Positions 14,501-23,712 are shown, counted from the first letter of the stretch. The stretch: DNA of 24,078 bases from PVC group bacterium (GCA_003565095.1 PXDI01000124.1:1-24078), one strand, 5' to 3'. The notes: a model not told the origin generated them from the sequence alone. Translations and numbers: made by a program.

Positions 14501-16008
14501 ACAGTCCTTCATATGAGCATTTTCATCAGGCGAACTTCTGGATCGGCTGGCTGTTCGAGAACGAAAGAAACTATCGCGACGCCGCGCGGTTTTATAATCG
14601 CGCCGCGGAGGAGGCTTTGGTGATCTGCCGTCCCGCGGTAACTGAAGAGGAGACGCAACCATTCCCCTCCCGCGAGCAGTTGGCCGCCGGCCTGGCCTAT
14701 GAAACACGTTTTGCGCTTGATGAACGCGTCAGCGCAACGCTTACCAATATCACCTTGGAAGGGCGGTTTATTGATTTTGTAAGGTTTAATTCGAATCTGG
14801 AAATCCGCATTGATCCGGAAGCTGCCGGCGTCACCGCGGCCATAGATCTGCCGCCTTATGAGAATGCGCCGCTGTTCGAGGTCCTTTGCGATGGCGTCGA
14901 GCGCTTCGGCTTGAGTTTTAAGGCCGAAAACGCGCGCCCGGAGGTTGCCGAGCGGGCATATTACCGGCTGGCGCTTTGCTACAGACGTGATGAACTTAAC
15001 GAACAGGCGTTGAGCGCCGCCCGGGTGCTGATCGAGCGTTATCCGCAAACCGCACGCCGCCGCGACACAATCAGGCTGAAGCTGGATATCTATAAAGCAT
15101 TAAAAGATTATCGTAATGTTCTGCTTACTTTAAGGATGCTTCAGGACGAGATGCCGGATGAAACCGAGCGGTATAAACTTGAGTATGAACTTGCCCGGAT
15201 TCATTTTGATTTGTGTAACTACGATAGCGCTGTCAGGCATTTCAGAAACACGCTGGCGGCGACGCAGGCCGACGACGAACGCGTCAAGGTGCGTGAAGGT
15301 TACGCGCGGGCATTATTACGCGCCGGGAGTCTGTCCGAAGCGCTCAATCAGTACCGTGCCTTGCAGCGCGAAGAAACTTTGCCACTGCGCAATTTTATTG
15401 CCGAGATGACGGTATGGTATCTTGAACGCGTTACCGGCGCTGTCAGCGATGAAGCTTTGCCCGCGGCCGCATCGAAAATTATTCGTGAATATGAGGCGCT
15501 CGATCCGGAAAGACGCTCGAATCTGACGCGAGACGCGTTGGCGCGCGTAACATGGATTTATTATGTTTCCGGCCTGCTGGATCTGCATAATGGCGACCGG
15601 GTAAAAGCATTAACAAAATTCGAGGCGGCCGGAAATTCGCCTGATGACTCACTGGCGGCGGAAGCGCTGTATCAGGCCGCGCTGTTGCAAAAAGGAATGC
15701 AGCACTATGCCGCCGCGCGCGAAACATTACAGTATATGCTGTTTTCGACACGTTCCGCCGAAGCTGAAGTGAAGGGTTTGCATCTGCTGGCGGATTGTTT
15801 CCGTCAACTGAACGATATCGAGCAGGCGGAATCCCGTGAAGATCTGCTTTTGAACCGTTTTCCAGATTCACGGCTGGCGGAAAAGGTGTTGAGCGCACGG
15901 CGGAAAGCTGCCGCGGATGCCGCGGTTGATGCAGACGATGCGCTTAGCGAAACCGCCGGCGGCGGCGATGATGAGATGCCCGGCGCGTCAGCGCAGGCGG
16001 TTGAATAA
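11596..16008 (+). CDS. Very large exported TPR protein with three STN-like modules
   Basis: A 1470-residue protein with an N-terminal signal sequence (about 1-25, AAMLVLLVTVVIAGAQSG). Residues about 30-690 are tandem TPR-type helical hairpins (for example FLRLGECYYLKGMYNEARPWY). The array is interrupted by three segments resembling the STN/secretin-N0 fold: about 700-775 (AAEMLQILSRASGIPFVW), about 845-910 (FFSVLRRIEELTG then CADVLSVLLEPLGLDW) and about 1045-1112 (SNLEIRIDPEAAGVT then PLFEVLCDGVERFGLSF). The third matches best (FxxxxNLEIRIDPEA-x-G, ..-L-x-x-x-G-L-x-F). More TPRs lie between the second and third modules and from about 1115 to 1440, then an acidic Ala-rich tail. It probably sits in the periplasm as a scaffold. 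STN domains are typical of secretins and TonB-dependent receptors, which fits ExbBD nearby. The RBS is weak; the start is uncertain by a few codons. Confidence 0.85.
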   Translation: MTGLLKKRFAAAMLVLLVTVVIAGAQSGAGGVADLMNRRLYDHAIRILKTEIEGRTDAENAVSFLRLGECYYLKGMYNEARPWYAKALQVLPPGRNQIIAEYRLACLAYRISDAAGAIRQTEEFVRRHPGDQRAGRLLLFKMQLLATQGAAALEQIEATRREIAGRARVYGASIDLSADKILTDYYLSIGQGEKAVEGYLAIWNNYRKVSAEYAADNRPVPAALRESRDFAALQLALIAVNSNNPTEAEKWLESIDFDPQSIWQARLMLAQIAYGQGDYRKAERTLLDNGFIETVPEGEIRSNMYLLLGFCAKTAVRPTYESVAEYFGKVTPGTRAYAQAQMGLGDTAERWRRYREAIVCFENARVSAAYEPEALARLGRLYLEKAAATDDEDERNDFYEKSADRFSVLTTKYSSTRFARDADEQIRSLIAKGYDVKLAMSDAELIAEWEATVSRHPGSQEAARALISIARLAQSAVRNEETDELIKPPDFATSAAAATRLLDPLVYTGRDLAPEFWRDLRAEAHYYRGLAHTASLGRQTESGDYQPVYLDAPSVQQALEDLAQARELAGEKQHDLLRNIELVMLEARFKSGDETLRKQAEDRFDELIDEYGAEPRFQRLALDLAEWHLEQGNDVEAARLYKGVAERGGAMFSQEDIVRLLFTAGRLYSSAGQDALAGGTERHYAVYIFPRAVIATAPFIAAWPPLQEHVIVNWPSDAGGVPAAEMLQILSRASGIPFVWSRRRGYNGLAEYLAGRRVGIEESHGTVASFLRRIIDPEKHGAALDIGLTGAEPTLAPHEREAYSPETRDRGQVVELFSIAEERRRYEPLTRPYGDWRRVHSGNTMFFSVLRRIEELTGTAALWADTVNRERTLATEYPAPPDGIGGNASCADVLSVLLEPLGLDWRIEPRDLSHEYFENALDCFNTIRQISPRSPYGEKSWFILALNYYHQRDYERMRIILEEYLRVFDSPSYEHFHQANFWIGWLFENERNYRDAARFYNRAAEEALVICRPAVTEEETQPFPSREQLAAGLAYETRFALDERVSATLTNITLEGRFIDFVRFNSNLEIRIDPEAAGVTAAIDLPPYENAPLFEVLCDGVERFGLSFKAENARPEVAERAYYRLALCYRRDELNEQALSAARVLIERYPQTARRRDTIRLKLDIYKALKDYRNVLLTLRMLQDEMPDETERYKLEYELARIHFDLCNYDSAVRHFRNTLAATQADDERVKVREGYARALLRAGSLSEALNQYRALQREETLPLRNFIAEMTVWYLERVTGAVSDEALPAAASKIIREYEALDPERRSNLTRDALARVTWIYYVSGLLDLHNGDRVKALTKFEAAGNSPDDSLAAEALYQAALLQKGMQHYAAARETLQYMLFSTRSAEAEVKGLHLLADCFRQLNDIEQAESREDLLLNRFPDSRLAEKVLSARRKAAADAAVDADDALSETAGGGDDEMPGASAQAVE

Positions 16009-16068
16009 GTTTTGCGGCATCGCCGGCATGATCCGCATGATGCCATGTTAACAGGGATATAGAAGATT

Positions 16069-19000
16069 ATGTATAATTGCAGTTATAATAATATTTTACG
16101 CAAATGTACATGTTTGGCGGTGGCGGCGCTGTGCGTCGTTACGCTTACTGTAGCAGTCGGCGACGAGCAGGAAACACCTGAGGCATTGTTCCGGCGGGCG
16201 GCGGAACATGAACGCAGCGGGCGGATGGCGCAGGCGGCCGATGCCTTTGCACTGTTTCTGGAAAAATACCCCGCTCACGGTCAGCGCCATGAGGTGCATT
16301 ACCGTTTAGCCAAGGCGCTTGACGGGGTGGGGCGGGTCGATGAGGCCATCGAGCATCTCGAAGCGGCGCTCGACGGCAGGGCGACGCGTTTTCGCAATCG
16401 TCAGGAGGCTTCATTACTGCTGGGTAAACTGCTGGGCGAGATCAAGGAATATCAGCGCGCCGTGACGGTGTTGGAAAGGCTGCTGGCGGAAGGCGCCGGT
16501 ATTTACGAGGACGAAGTATTGAATATGTGCGCAGGTTATTATGCTGTAATGGAGCAATATGAAGAGGCCGCCGCAAAATTCAATATTCTCAAAAGACGGC
16601 GTAATTCGGCTTTTGCCGAGCGGGCTTCATACCGGCTGGCGCTGGTATGGCTGCAGGCCGGTGACCTCGAGCTGGCCGTGGCGGCCGCCAGTGACTTTGC
16701 CACTGACTATCCCGCCAATCAGGAGGCGCGCGGACTGATGCTGAGCATCGCGGATACTTTCCGCGAACAGCGTAAATGGGATCAGGCGCTGAGCATTTGC
16801 GAACAGTTGCGCACGCGTTTCCCTGACGCGCCGGAGGCGCGCGCGGCGCTATATATCGTGGCATCATGCTTTCGTGACCGGCGCGAATTCGAGCGTGCCG
16901 CGCAAGCGTTCGAGGCCATCGCGCGTGTGCCGGAAAATATCCGTTCCGGACTGGCGGCCGAGGCGATGTTGAAAGCCGCCGATGTTTACTATTCGGACAT
17001 TAATAATGTCGAGAAAGCGATGGAGCGCTACGACGAGGCCGCCAGGCTGGCGCGCGAATATACCGACCGGCAGCGTCAGGCCGAAATTCTTGAGGTATGT
17101 TATTTCCGGCTGGCGGAGCATTACTTTGCGCAACAGAAATGGAGCGTTGCGCTCGAGTATTATTCCCTGCTGCGCGAAATCGGCACCAGTGTCAACATCC
17201 TGCCGCGAATCATGAGATGCCAGGCCGAGCTGGGGTTATCGCAAGATCCCCGTGAACAGAGTGGTCGTGAGGTCGAGTTCCTGCGGAAAACAATTGCCGC
17301 CAATCCCGGCACCTTCGCAGCGGCGGAGGGAGAGACTTTTCTGGCTGACCGCGAGCTTGAACGGCGCATTCAACGCCGGCATGAACCGGAACAACTGCTG
17401 AAGGTATTGGAGCTTTATGATGACGTTTTGCAACGTTATCCACGCAGTGTCCTCTCGACGCATCCTCTCGAAGCATACATTCATATTCAGCGCGGCAGGA
17501 TTTATGCGGCGGTCTTTCAGGCCAATCTCGACGCGGGAATTGAAAGCCAGGCATGGAATGATGCTGTTAAGGCGTTTCAAGCGGCGCTGGATACCGACGG
17601 GGACATGCCTTTCAAACTGGAGGCTCTTGAATATATTGCGCAGACAGCGGATGCCGCCGGCCAGTCGCGTTTGGCGTTTCAAACCTACAGCAGACTCTAT
17701 GAATTGACCGACCGGCAACAGCGCGACGGGCATGACGATGGTGAGTCGGCGGAGAGAATGGCCGGTTATTTGCGGAGTATGCTGACGCGCGCGGATGCCG
17801 CGGACGCGGTTGAGGATGCGCTGCGGCTGGCGCGCGGGATAGTCGAGCAACAGGGCGCGGATACCGCGGCAGGCCGCCATGCTTTGTTCTACATCGGCGA
17901 GTTGTACTACATCCGCAGGGATTTCTCCGCGGCAGCAAGAGCTTTTCGCGAATTTATCAGTACCTACGGGCCGGAACAGGATGCCGACGGCAATCTCGCC
18001 AGACGCCCCTGGCAGCCGCGCAACGTCGATGAAATTGTCGCGCAGGTCTACGAAGCCGCCGTGCGCGTTGCGCATTGCTGGCATTTACAGGGGCACACGC
18101 AGAACATGCTCAAGGCTTATCAGTGGATTGTTGACAATATTCCGCACAATAACCGGTATATGGCCGAAGCCCAATACTGGCTGGCCATGGAACTTGGCAA
18201 GGGGGAGAATGCCGAAGGGCGGGCGGAACGCGCGGCGTTCGCGCGCCGGTTATGGACAACCGTGGTGTCGCCGGTTTTTATCGATGATCCGGCCTGGGAT
18301 GATGACGGCGGACCGCAAATCGAGGCGCGCAACGTTCAACGTAATTCGCCATGGTATTTCTGGATCAATGACCGTGACATGCGCAAATACGTACAACCGG
18401 CGGTCATTAAGTCCGGTGAGATAATGAGCGGGTTGAACGAGCATACCGCCGCGGCGCGCGCTTTCAGCCGTTATTTGAGAATGTTCCCCGAACCGCGGGT
18501 ACAGCGCGGTCAGCCCGCGCCGGAGCCCGATGAATACCGTTCGATTGCCCGTTATGCGCTCGGCCTCGAGCTGATCGAGCTGCGCGATGTTGACAGACTG
18601 GCGGAGGTATACAGGCCGTATCTGGGCGAGCTGCGCGAAGACCGGTTTCGTGTTGCGGCATTGCGGCTGCTGGGTTTCCATTTATCGCGCGGCGATGACG
18701 CATTTATCGGCGCTGAAGCATATGCTACATTGCTTGACGAATACGGCGAAAACCGCCTTGACGCAGAGGGGCAGCCGCTGCCGGTGCCGGCGGACCAGCG
18801 TATAAGAAGGAACAGTTACGGGTGGAACGGCATTCGTATGCCGCTGCCCGATGGCCTGGACTTAAGTCAGGTGCGTTATGCACTCGGTTTTCTTTACTGG
18901 CAGAATCGGGACTGGCAGGCATGCATTAGAACTTTGCAGGCGTTTGTTGATGACCCGCGGCTGGCGAATAGTGAACACCGCGCACAAGCCCTATACATGA

Positions 19001-19653
19001 CCGGTCAGAGCTTTTATCGCATGCAGAATTACCGGGACGGTGTCAAAACCATGTTGCAACTGATTAGCGCTTATCCCGGATTCGAGGCGATCGAGGAAGT
19101 CTATGTGCGTGCCGCGTGGGGGCTTGTTGAAGAAAAGCAATGGGAACCGGTACGGGGGCTTCATCAACGGTTTGTTCGGAGTTTTCCGCAAGCGCTCAAC
19201 CGCCCGCACATGGATCTCTATCTGGCGGTGTCCGAGATCGAGGGCGGTCAACGCGAAGCGGGGCTTTCGCGGTTGCGCGATCTGGCCGGCAGCTCGACTT
19301 ATGAGGATGTCAAAGCCGATGCGCATTACTACCTTGGTATTGCGCTGATGCCGGGATGGCATAAGGTTACAGTCGAGGATCTGCGCAATCCCGAAGCCGC
19401 CGAACTTGATCCCGATGCGCTCGACCGCTATAACCGGGCTTTGCGTCTGCTGGATAAAAGCGTTGAATATTACCCGCGGGCAAGAGCATGCCTGGCGGCC
19501 GCAAAATGCAATATAGCGCTCAAGAACTGGAGCGAAGCGCGGGTTCTGCTGGACCGCGTTATCCGTGATTTTCCCGACGCTGACCGCCTGACCGCCAACG
19601 AAGCCGCCGCGCTGCTGCCGCATGTGCTGGTAAAGACAGCCGCGCGCCAATAA
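16069..19653 (+). CDS. Large exported TPR-repeat protein
   Basis: An 1194-residue protein with an N-terminal hydrophobic signal (about 13-30, LAVAALCVVTLTVAVG). Almost the whole length is TPR/YbgF-like helical repeat, with recurring units ending in a proline at the helix break, for example AADAFALFLEKYPAHGQ, YRLAKALDGVGRVDEAIEHL, ALSICEQLRTRFPDAPEARA and ARVLLDRVIRDFPDADR at the C-terminus. A few segments with extra Trp and Tyr (about 740-790) interrupt the pattern. No catalytic motif is visible. It is probably a periplasmic or outer-membrane-associated scaffold that works with the preceding TPR protein, from which it is separated by 60 nt. The hydrophobic segment contains Cys residues, but none in a good lipobox context. 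Function otherwise unknown. Confidence 0.85.
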   Translation: MYNCSYNNILRKCTCLAVAALCVVTLTVAVGDEQETPEALFRRAAEHERSGRMAQAADAFALFLEKYPAHGQRHEVHYRLAKALDGVGRVDEAIEHLEAALDGRATRFRNRQEASLLLGKLLGEIKEYQRAVTVLERLLAEGAGIYEDEVLNMCAGYYAVMEQYEEAAAKFNILKRRRNSAFAERASYRLALVWLQAGDLELAVAAASDFATDYPANQEARGLMLSIADTFREQRKWDQALSICEQLRTRFPDAPEARAALYIVASCFRDRREFERAAQAFEAIARVPENIRSGLAAEAMLKAADVYYSDINNVEKAMERYDEAARLAREYTDRQRQAEILEVCYFRLAEHYFAQQKWSVALEYYSLLREIGTSVNILPRIMRCQAELGLSQDPREQSGREVEFLRKTIAANPGTFAAAEGETFLADRELERRIQRRHEPEQLLKVLELYDDVLQRYPRSVLSTHPLEAYIHIQRGRIYAAVFQANLDAGIESQAWNDAVKAFQAALDTDGDMPFKLEALEYIAQTADAAGQSRLAFQTYSRLYELTDRQQRDGHDDGESAERMAGYLRSMLTRADAADAVEDALRLARGIVEQQGADTAAGRHALFYIGELYYIRRDFSAAARAFREFISTYGPEQDADGNLARRPWQPRNVDEIVAQVYEAAVRVAHCWHLQGHTQNMLKAYQWIVDNIPHNNRYMAEAQYWLAMELGKGENAEGRAERAAFARRLWTTVVSPVFIDDPAWDDDGGPQIEARNVQRNSPWYFWINDRDMRKYVQPAVIKSGEIMSGLNEHTAAARAFSRYLRMFPEPRVQRGQPAPEPDEYRSIARYALGLELIELRDVDRLAEVYRPYLGELREDRFRVAALRLLGFHLSRGDDAFIGAEAYATLLDEYGENRLDAEGQPLPVPADQRIRRNSYGWNGIRMPLPDGLDLSQVRYALGFLYWQNRDWQACIRTLQAFVDDPRLANSEHRAQALYMTGQSFYRMQNYRDGVKTMLQLISAYPGFEAIEEVYVRAAWGLVEEKQWEPVRGLHQRFVRSFPQALNRPHMDLYLAVSEIEGGQREAGLSRLRDLAGSSTYEDVKADAHYYLGIALMPGWHKVTVEDLRNPEAAELDPDALDRYNRALRLLDKSVEYYPRARACLAAAKCNIALKNWSEARVLLDRVIRDFPDADRLTANEAAALLPHVLVKTAARQ

Positions 19654-19754
19654 GGACGGTCTCGCCGGTTATTTCAATCATCGCTGACGGCGGCGGGTTT
19701 ATGGTTGATGAAAGCTTTTGCGTTTGCAGCATCAGCAGCAGAAAGGGATCGGGC

Positions 19755-22700
19755 ATGTATGGTTATTGGTTAAGAAAATTGCTGTGGGCGTTTGCGGCCG
19801 TTGTTTGTATTTCGCGGGCGGCGGCTGATCCGCTGGCGGAGCTGCGGCGCGAGTCTTCCGCCGTTTATGAAGCGCTGCTTGAAATACATCATGTTTATCA
19901 GGATTTGGTTGCCGACTACAGCCGTAACGGCGCTGATGCAATGTATGAAATCAGATTGCTGGATGGACGCGGAACACCGGTAATGTCGTTGGATATCCAT
20001 GCGCATGGCGGACGCTGCCTGTACGGTACGGCGCGTCTGACCGGTTCTCCGCAATATTTGCATCATGTGGATGTTTCGGACCTGCGGCTTGATATCCGCG
20101 GACAACGCGTTAGTGTGCGCGGTTCCGCGGTCATACATTACAACCTGCCGGACTCGATTCTTGAGGATGCCGCCCGGCGCAGCCAAAATATAACATTTGA
20201 TGCATCTTCTTATAGAACTGACCCGCGTGTTGAATTAAACTCGTCGCGAACCGGCGGCATTATCGCTCAAATTAAACAACCGCCGGCCGGCCGGACGGCG
20301 GATGACATTGAACGGGTGATTCCCGCGCATGCAACCAGCGCGGTACTCTATGCTCTTTGCCGCGAATGGGAACGGCATGCCCTGCATATGTATCGCCGGA
20401 TGCGTATCAATGAACATGCGATTATTTCAACGCAGGCGCCTTTCGACCTCGATAACCGGCATCCGGCGCGTATTCCGCGCCGGCCGGAAATCGCCGGCGC
20501 CGGCACACCGGACACTCCGGCGGATTCGCGCGCACCGCATACGGAGATACCGGACCTGGATATGCCGGGGCTTGACGATACGGAACTTGACCTCTTTGGG
20601 CCGGATACGTCTGCCGCAACGGCGTTGATACCGGCCGGTATTCCAAGCGAAGACACCCCGGAAATCATTGCGCGACGCCTGACCGTAACACAAGATATCC
20701 GCGGGCATTTGCAACGAATGGCGCGCGCAACCGCCAACCAGTTTAAGCTGCGGCGGGAACAGAATGCTTTTGTGCAGGGAACCGTAACGGTTGATGACCC
20801 GGACTTCGGTCCGTGGTTCGGGTATGAACCACTGCCGGAAAAGGACGGTATGCGCAATTTTGTTGAGGCCGGCAGCGGCGGTGACGGCCGGCAGCTTTGG
20901 CGCTTTGTTACAAACTGGAAGGTGCTCGGACCGTTTCGTAACACTGAGTTTGTCGATCTGCATATGCCGGATATCTTTCCGGTAGATGAAGCATATTTCG
21001 ATGTGGTTGCCATTAATACCACATTGATGGACGGAACAAGGGTCAGGGAACAGCATAACACACCGGAAACAGCGGTATGGCGCGAGAAACTAATGGAACC
21101 GGGCAGCGGTATGCTGCGCCCATGGCGTATGAATGCCCGCGGACGGGGCAATATTCCGGGATTACAGAACGCGACTTTTTATCTGGCAACAACAATTCAC
21201 GCCGAAGAAGATGTCGAGCTGTGGGCCGGCGGCCAGACCGAGGACCGCGCTTTGCTATGGGTGAATGAACGCCTGGTATGCCGTTGGCCCGTGCCGGAAG
21301 GTGATGCCGCGGTTGATGGAGACTCATTGTTCAAAATGCAACTGCAAGCCGGCGAGAACCGCATAATAGCGCGCCTCGATAACGATGAAGGCTTTACCGG
21401 TATGGCATTGCGGCTCTGTTTGCGCGGCGCCCCGCGAACGGCGGCGTCCGCCACCGAACGGCATGCGGCCATTCAAAAACAGCTTGAAGCTCTCGAGGAA
21501 AAGCAGCAGCGGATAACCGGGATGCGCGGCGGCGGTGACGGGCGCTTTCCTGACGCCACGCCCCCACTGGTATGGGATATCCAGTCCGGCCTGAATTTGC
21601 GCTGGAGAGATGAGCCCGGCGCCGGCAAATCCCCGCCGGTTATTGCCGGCGATAAAATCTTCGTCGCGGTCGATCCGATCTTTCTGGTTTGCCTGGATAA
21701 GCATACCGGGGAGAAACTGTGGAAGCGGGAGATGAACATCCTTGAACTGATCGACCCGGAGAAATACCGGGAATCGCGGAATCTGCGCGATGATCGTAAT
21801 GCGTGGTGGCGTTATATTGTCGAGCACGGCGGTATTAACCGCGGCTCTGACTGGAATAATTATGTCGGTCACATGTTCGCGACACCGGTTACCGACGGTG
21901 AACATATCTGGGTTAAATGCGGTGCGGGGGTAGTGGCATGTTTCGATCTTGACGGTAATCGCAAATGGATGGTCAGGACGGATTACGGAGACAGCGGGTT
22001 CAGTATGTGTTCATCTCCGGTACTGGTTGACGGGAAACTGATTTTCGAGCTGCCGCTCAAAAAACATGAACATTACCATTCGGATTTGAAAATGGTATGT
22101 TTGGATGCCGCGACCGGAGAGCTTTTGTGGGAAGTGCCGCGGGTTCACAATGTCAGCCCGGCAAGCACTCCGGCGGTGATGCGTTTGAGTAATGGTCAAG
22201 ACTCGATGGCGGTGGTTATTACCGGCGGCGGTGTAATGCCGGTTGAACGGGATGACGATCTGGATGACGTATTTGTTATGGGGGGAACTGTGGTACGGGT
22301 GGATGATGGCCATGTCTTGATCGAGAATCTTGGTGTAAGCAGCGGATGGAGCTCGCCGCTGCCGCTGAAGGATCGCGGCTTTCATGTCGGTCATAATTAC
22401 GGAACAGCGGTGCGCATGATAATGCTTGATCGGGATACGGTCGGCGCACAAAGGCTCTGGACGCGTAACACCAGTGATTTTTCGGGCGGACTTGTTTACG
22501 CCAACGGTGTATTGCACGGTCTGCCGGGCGGACAATTTCCGCGCGGCCCGGTCTTTCATGATGCCGCCAGCGGCGCTGAAATCGACAAGCGGGTTAATAT
22601 CAACACTCTGTATGATTCGCAATTCGGACGCGGTTATACGCCGCCGGCGTATGCCGGCGGCTACGTTTTCATTGCGGATGACGGAACCTATCTTGGCCGC

Positions 22701-23597
22701 CCCGGTTATTTCTCCAGGGTGTTTGTCGTTCAGCCGGGACGCGACGGCCGTCTGCTGGCGCGTAACCGGCTCGAGGTTAACATGATGCCGCCGCTGGTTT
22801 TCGATGGTGACCGTATCTATGCGCGCAGTAACAACAGCCTTATATGCCTGGGGCACACCGGCGAAGAAGGACGGGCTGAAGAGGCCGAAACGGTCGCCGC
22901 GACGCTGCTGGAAGATCTGCCGCTGAAACCGCCGGCGGCGACGCCCGCGCACAGGGTTGAGTCTGTCACCACCGCGTTCAGACAGGAAGCATGGGCAAGC
23001 GTCCCGGTGGTATTGCAGGATTGGCAGGTCATCGGTCCGTATCCGGCGGACGAGGCCGACGCGGTTTTGCAGGCAATCGGCGGAACAAAAGCCGCGGCGC
23101 TTAATAACGCGCAATATGGCGGGCAGCCGATTCAGCAACAGCGGATTACCCGCCACAGTAATATAAGCCTGCGTCAGAGCGATAAAAAGAATTACATGAA
23201 CCTTATTCCGTTCGGCGAAGAACAACAGGGGCAGGTCGTTTATTTTACCAGACGCCTTGCCATTGCGCAGGAGCGTACGGTGCGCGTGTTATGTGATCGG
23301 GCCGATGTCAAGGTCTGGTTGAGCGGCAAAGCGGTCCAGAATCAGGAGCGCCTGCATCTGGGTGCCGGTTCGCATCAACTGCTGGTGCGTTACATTGCCA
23401 ATGCCGGAAACGACGCAGCATCCCTGATGGATTTGCAACTGGTCGATTCCCCGTCAGCCGAGGCTGATATTGCCTTTTGGCGTGAATCGGTGGAATATAA
23501 TCGTCAGATTCTCGAAAGGGTGATCGAGCTGCGTCCGGCATCCGATACCGCGGCCCGCGCAAAAAAACTGCTGGATACTTTTGCCGGAATGTTGTAA
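19755..23597 (+). CDS. Exported PQQ-type beta-propeller protein flanked by two beta-sandwich-like modules
   Basis: I chose ATG 19755 (1280 residues), which follows AAAGGGA and begins a clean signal peptide (YWLRKLLWAFAAVVCISRAAA), rather than the in-frame ATG at 19701, which adds a polar leader. The N-terminal domain (about 30-230) is unrecognised. A Pro/Asp-rich linker lies near 235-310. Module A (about 380-555) contains NWKVLGPFRN and LLWVNERLVCRW with LQAGENRIIARL. The propeller (about 603-1040) has quinoprotein-type blades such as FLVCLDKHTGEKLWKRE, VACFDLDGNRKW and KMVCLDAATGELLWEVP. Module B (about 1080-1235) repeats the pattern with DWQVIGPYP, DVKVWLSGKAV and LGAGSHQLLVRY. PQQ binding is not implied: BamB-like structural propellers share these motifs. 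It lies 101 nt after the second TPR gene and ends the second block. Confidence 0.85.
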   Translation: MYGYWLRKLLWAFAAVVCISRAAADPLAELRRESSAVYEALLEIHHVYQDLVADYSRNGADAMYEIRLLDGRGTPVMSLDIHAHGGRCLYGTARLTGSPQYLHHVDVSDLRLDIRGQRVSVRGSAVIHYNLPDSILEDAARRSQNITFDASSYRTDPRVELNSSRTGGIIAQIKQPPAGRTADDIERVIPAHATSAVLYALCREWERHALHMYRRMRINEHAIISTQAPFDLDNRHPARIPRRPEIAGAGTPDTPADSRAPHTEIPDLDMPGLDDTELDLFGPDTSAATALIPAGIPSEDTPEIIARRLTVTQDIRGHLQRMARATANQFKLRREQNAFVQGTVTVDDPDFGPWFGYEPLPEKDGMRNFVEAGSGGDGRQLWRFVTNWKVLGPFRNTEFVDLHMPDIFPVDEAYFDVVAINTTLMDGTRVREQHNTPETAVWREKLMEPGSGMLRPWRMNARGRGNIPGLQNATFYLATTIHAEEDVELWAGGQTEDRALLWVNERLVCRWPVPEGDAAVDGDSLFKMQLQAGENRIIARLDNDEGFTGMALRLCLRGAPRTAASATERHAAIQKQLEALEEKQQRITGMRGGGDGRFPDATPPLVWDIQSGLNLRWRDEPGAGKSPPVIAGDKIFVAVDPIFLVCLDKHTGEKLWKREMNILELIDPEKYRESRNLRDDRNAWWRYIVEHGGINRGSDWNNYVGHMFATPVTDGEHIWVKCGAGVVACFDLDGNRKWMVRTDYGDSGFSMCSSPVLVDGKLIFELPLKKHEHYHSDLKMVCLDAATGELLWEVPRVHNVSPASTPAVMRLSNGQDSMAVVITGGGVMPVERDDDLDDVFVMGGTVVRVDDGHVLIENLGVSSGWSSPLPLKDRGFHVGHNYGTAVRMIMLDRDTVGAQRLWTRNTSDFSGGLVYANGVLHGLPGGQFPRGPVFHDAASGAEIDKRVNINTLYDSQFGRGYTPPAYAGGYVFIADDGTYLGRPGYFSRVFVVQPGRDGRLLARNRLEVNMMPPLVFDGDRIYARSNNSLICLGHTGEEGRAEEAETVAATLLEDLPLKPPAATPAHRVESVTTAFRQEAWASVPVVLQDWQVIGPYPADEADAVLQAIGGTKAAALNNAQYGGQPIQQQRITRHSNISLRQSDKKNYMNLIPFGEEQQGQVVYFTRRLAIAQERTVRVLCDRADVKVWLSGKAVQNQERLHLGAGSHQLLVRYIANAGNDAASLMDLQLVDSPSAEADIAFWRESVEYNRQILERVIELRPASDTAARAKKLLDTFAGML

Positions 23598-23627
23598 TCT
23601 GAATTACCAGCGCATCATCCCATCATC

Positions 23628-23712
23628 CGGTTGGATCTGCCCAAAGTAGGGCAAGCTTCCGTACAAGCTTCCAGCTTGCCTGTTGAAAAAACAGGCGGAA
23701 CGCCTGTTCCAC
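23628..23712. repeat. Dispersed hairpin repeat core, copy 2
   Basis: From CGGTTGGATCTGCCCAAAG to GCCTGTTCCACC it matches the core of the element at 8255-8325 nearly base for base. It keeps the three-part GCCTGTT / AACAGGC / GCCTGTT structure around GAAAA. It differs by a ~12-nt expansion that duplicates CAAGCTTCC, creating GGCAAGCT...AGCTTGCC as an upstream hairpin. The long outer inverted arms of copy 1 are not present here: the left arm survives only as CGGTTGGAT and the right arm is missing. It begins 30 nt after the stop of the propeller gene. Confidence 0.8.

Noticed and set aside
16012..16045. GGCATC...GATGCC as a terminator after the first TPR gene
   Set aside because: It has a 6 bp stem with a long loop and no T-run. 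The spacing to the next gene fits a continuing transcript.
16105..16160. Lipoprotein signal in the second TPR protein
   Set aside because: The Cys residues near the hydrophobic segment lack the small residue at -1 required for a lipobox. An ordinary export signal is more likely.
19701..19754. Upstream ATG at 19701 as the start of the propeller gene
   Set aside because: It adds 18 polar residues ahead of a complete signal peptide. ATG 19755 has a good Shine-Dalgarno.
22011..23225. 404-codon open frame on the minus strand, and similar ones at 9399-10451 and 5083-6072
   Set aside because: They lie wholly opposite well-supported genes, have no recognisable domains, and are expected in GC-rich coding DNA.
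23651..23680. Repeated CAAGCTTCC in copy 2 as a CRISPR-like array
   Set aside because: There are only two partial units with no spacers of regular length. It is a small duplication inside a dispersed repeat.
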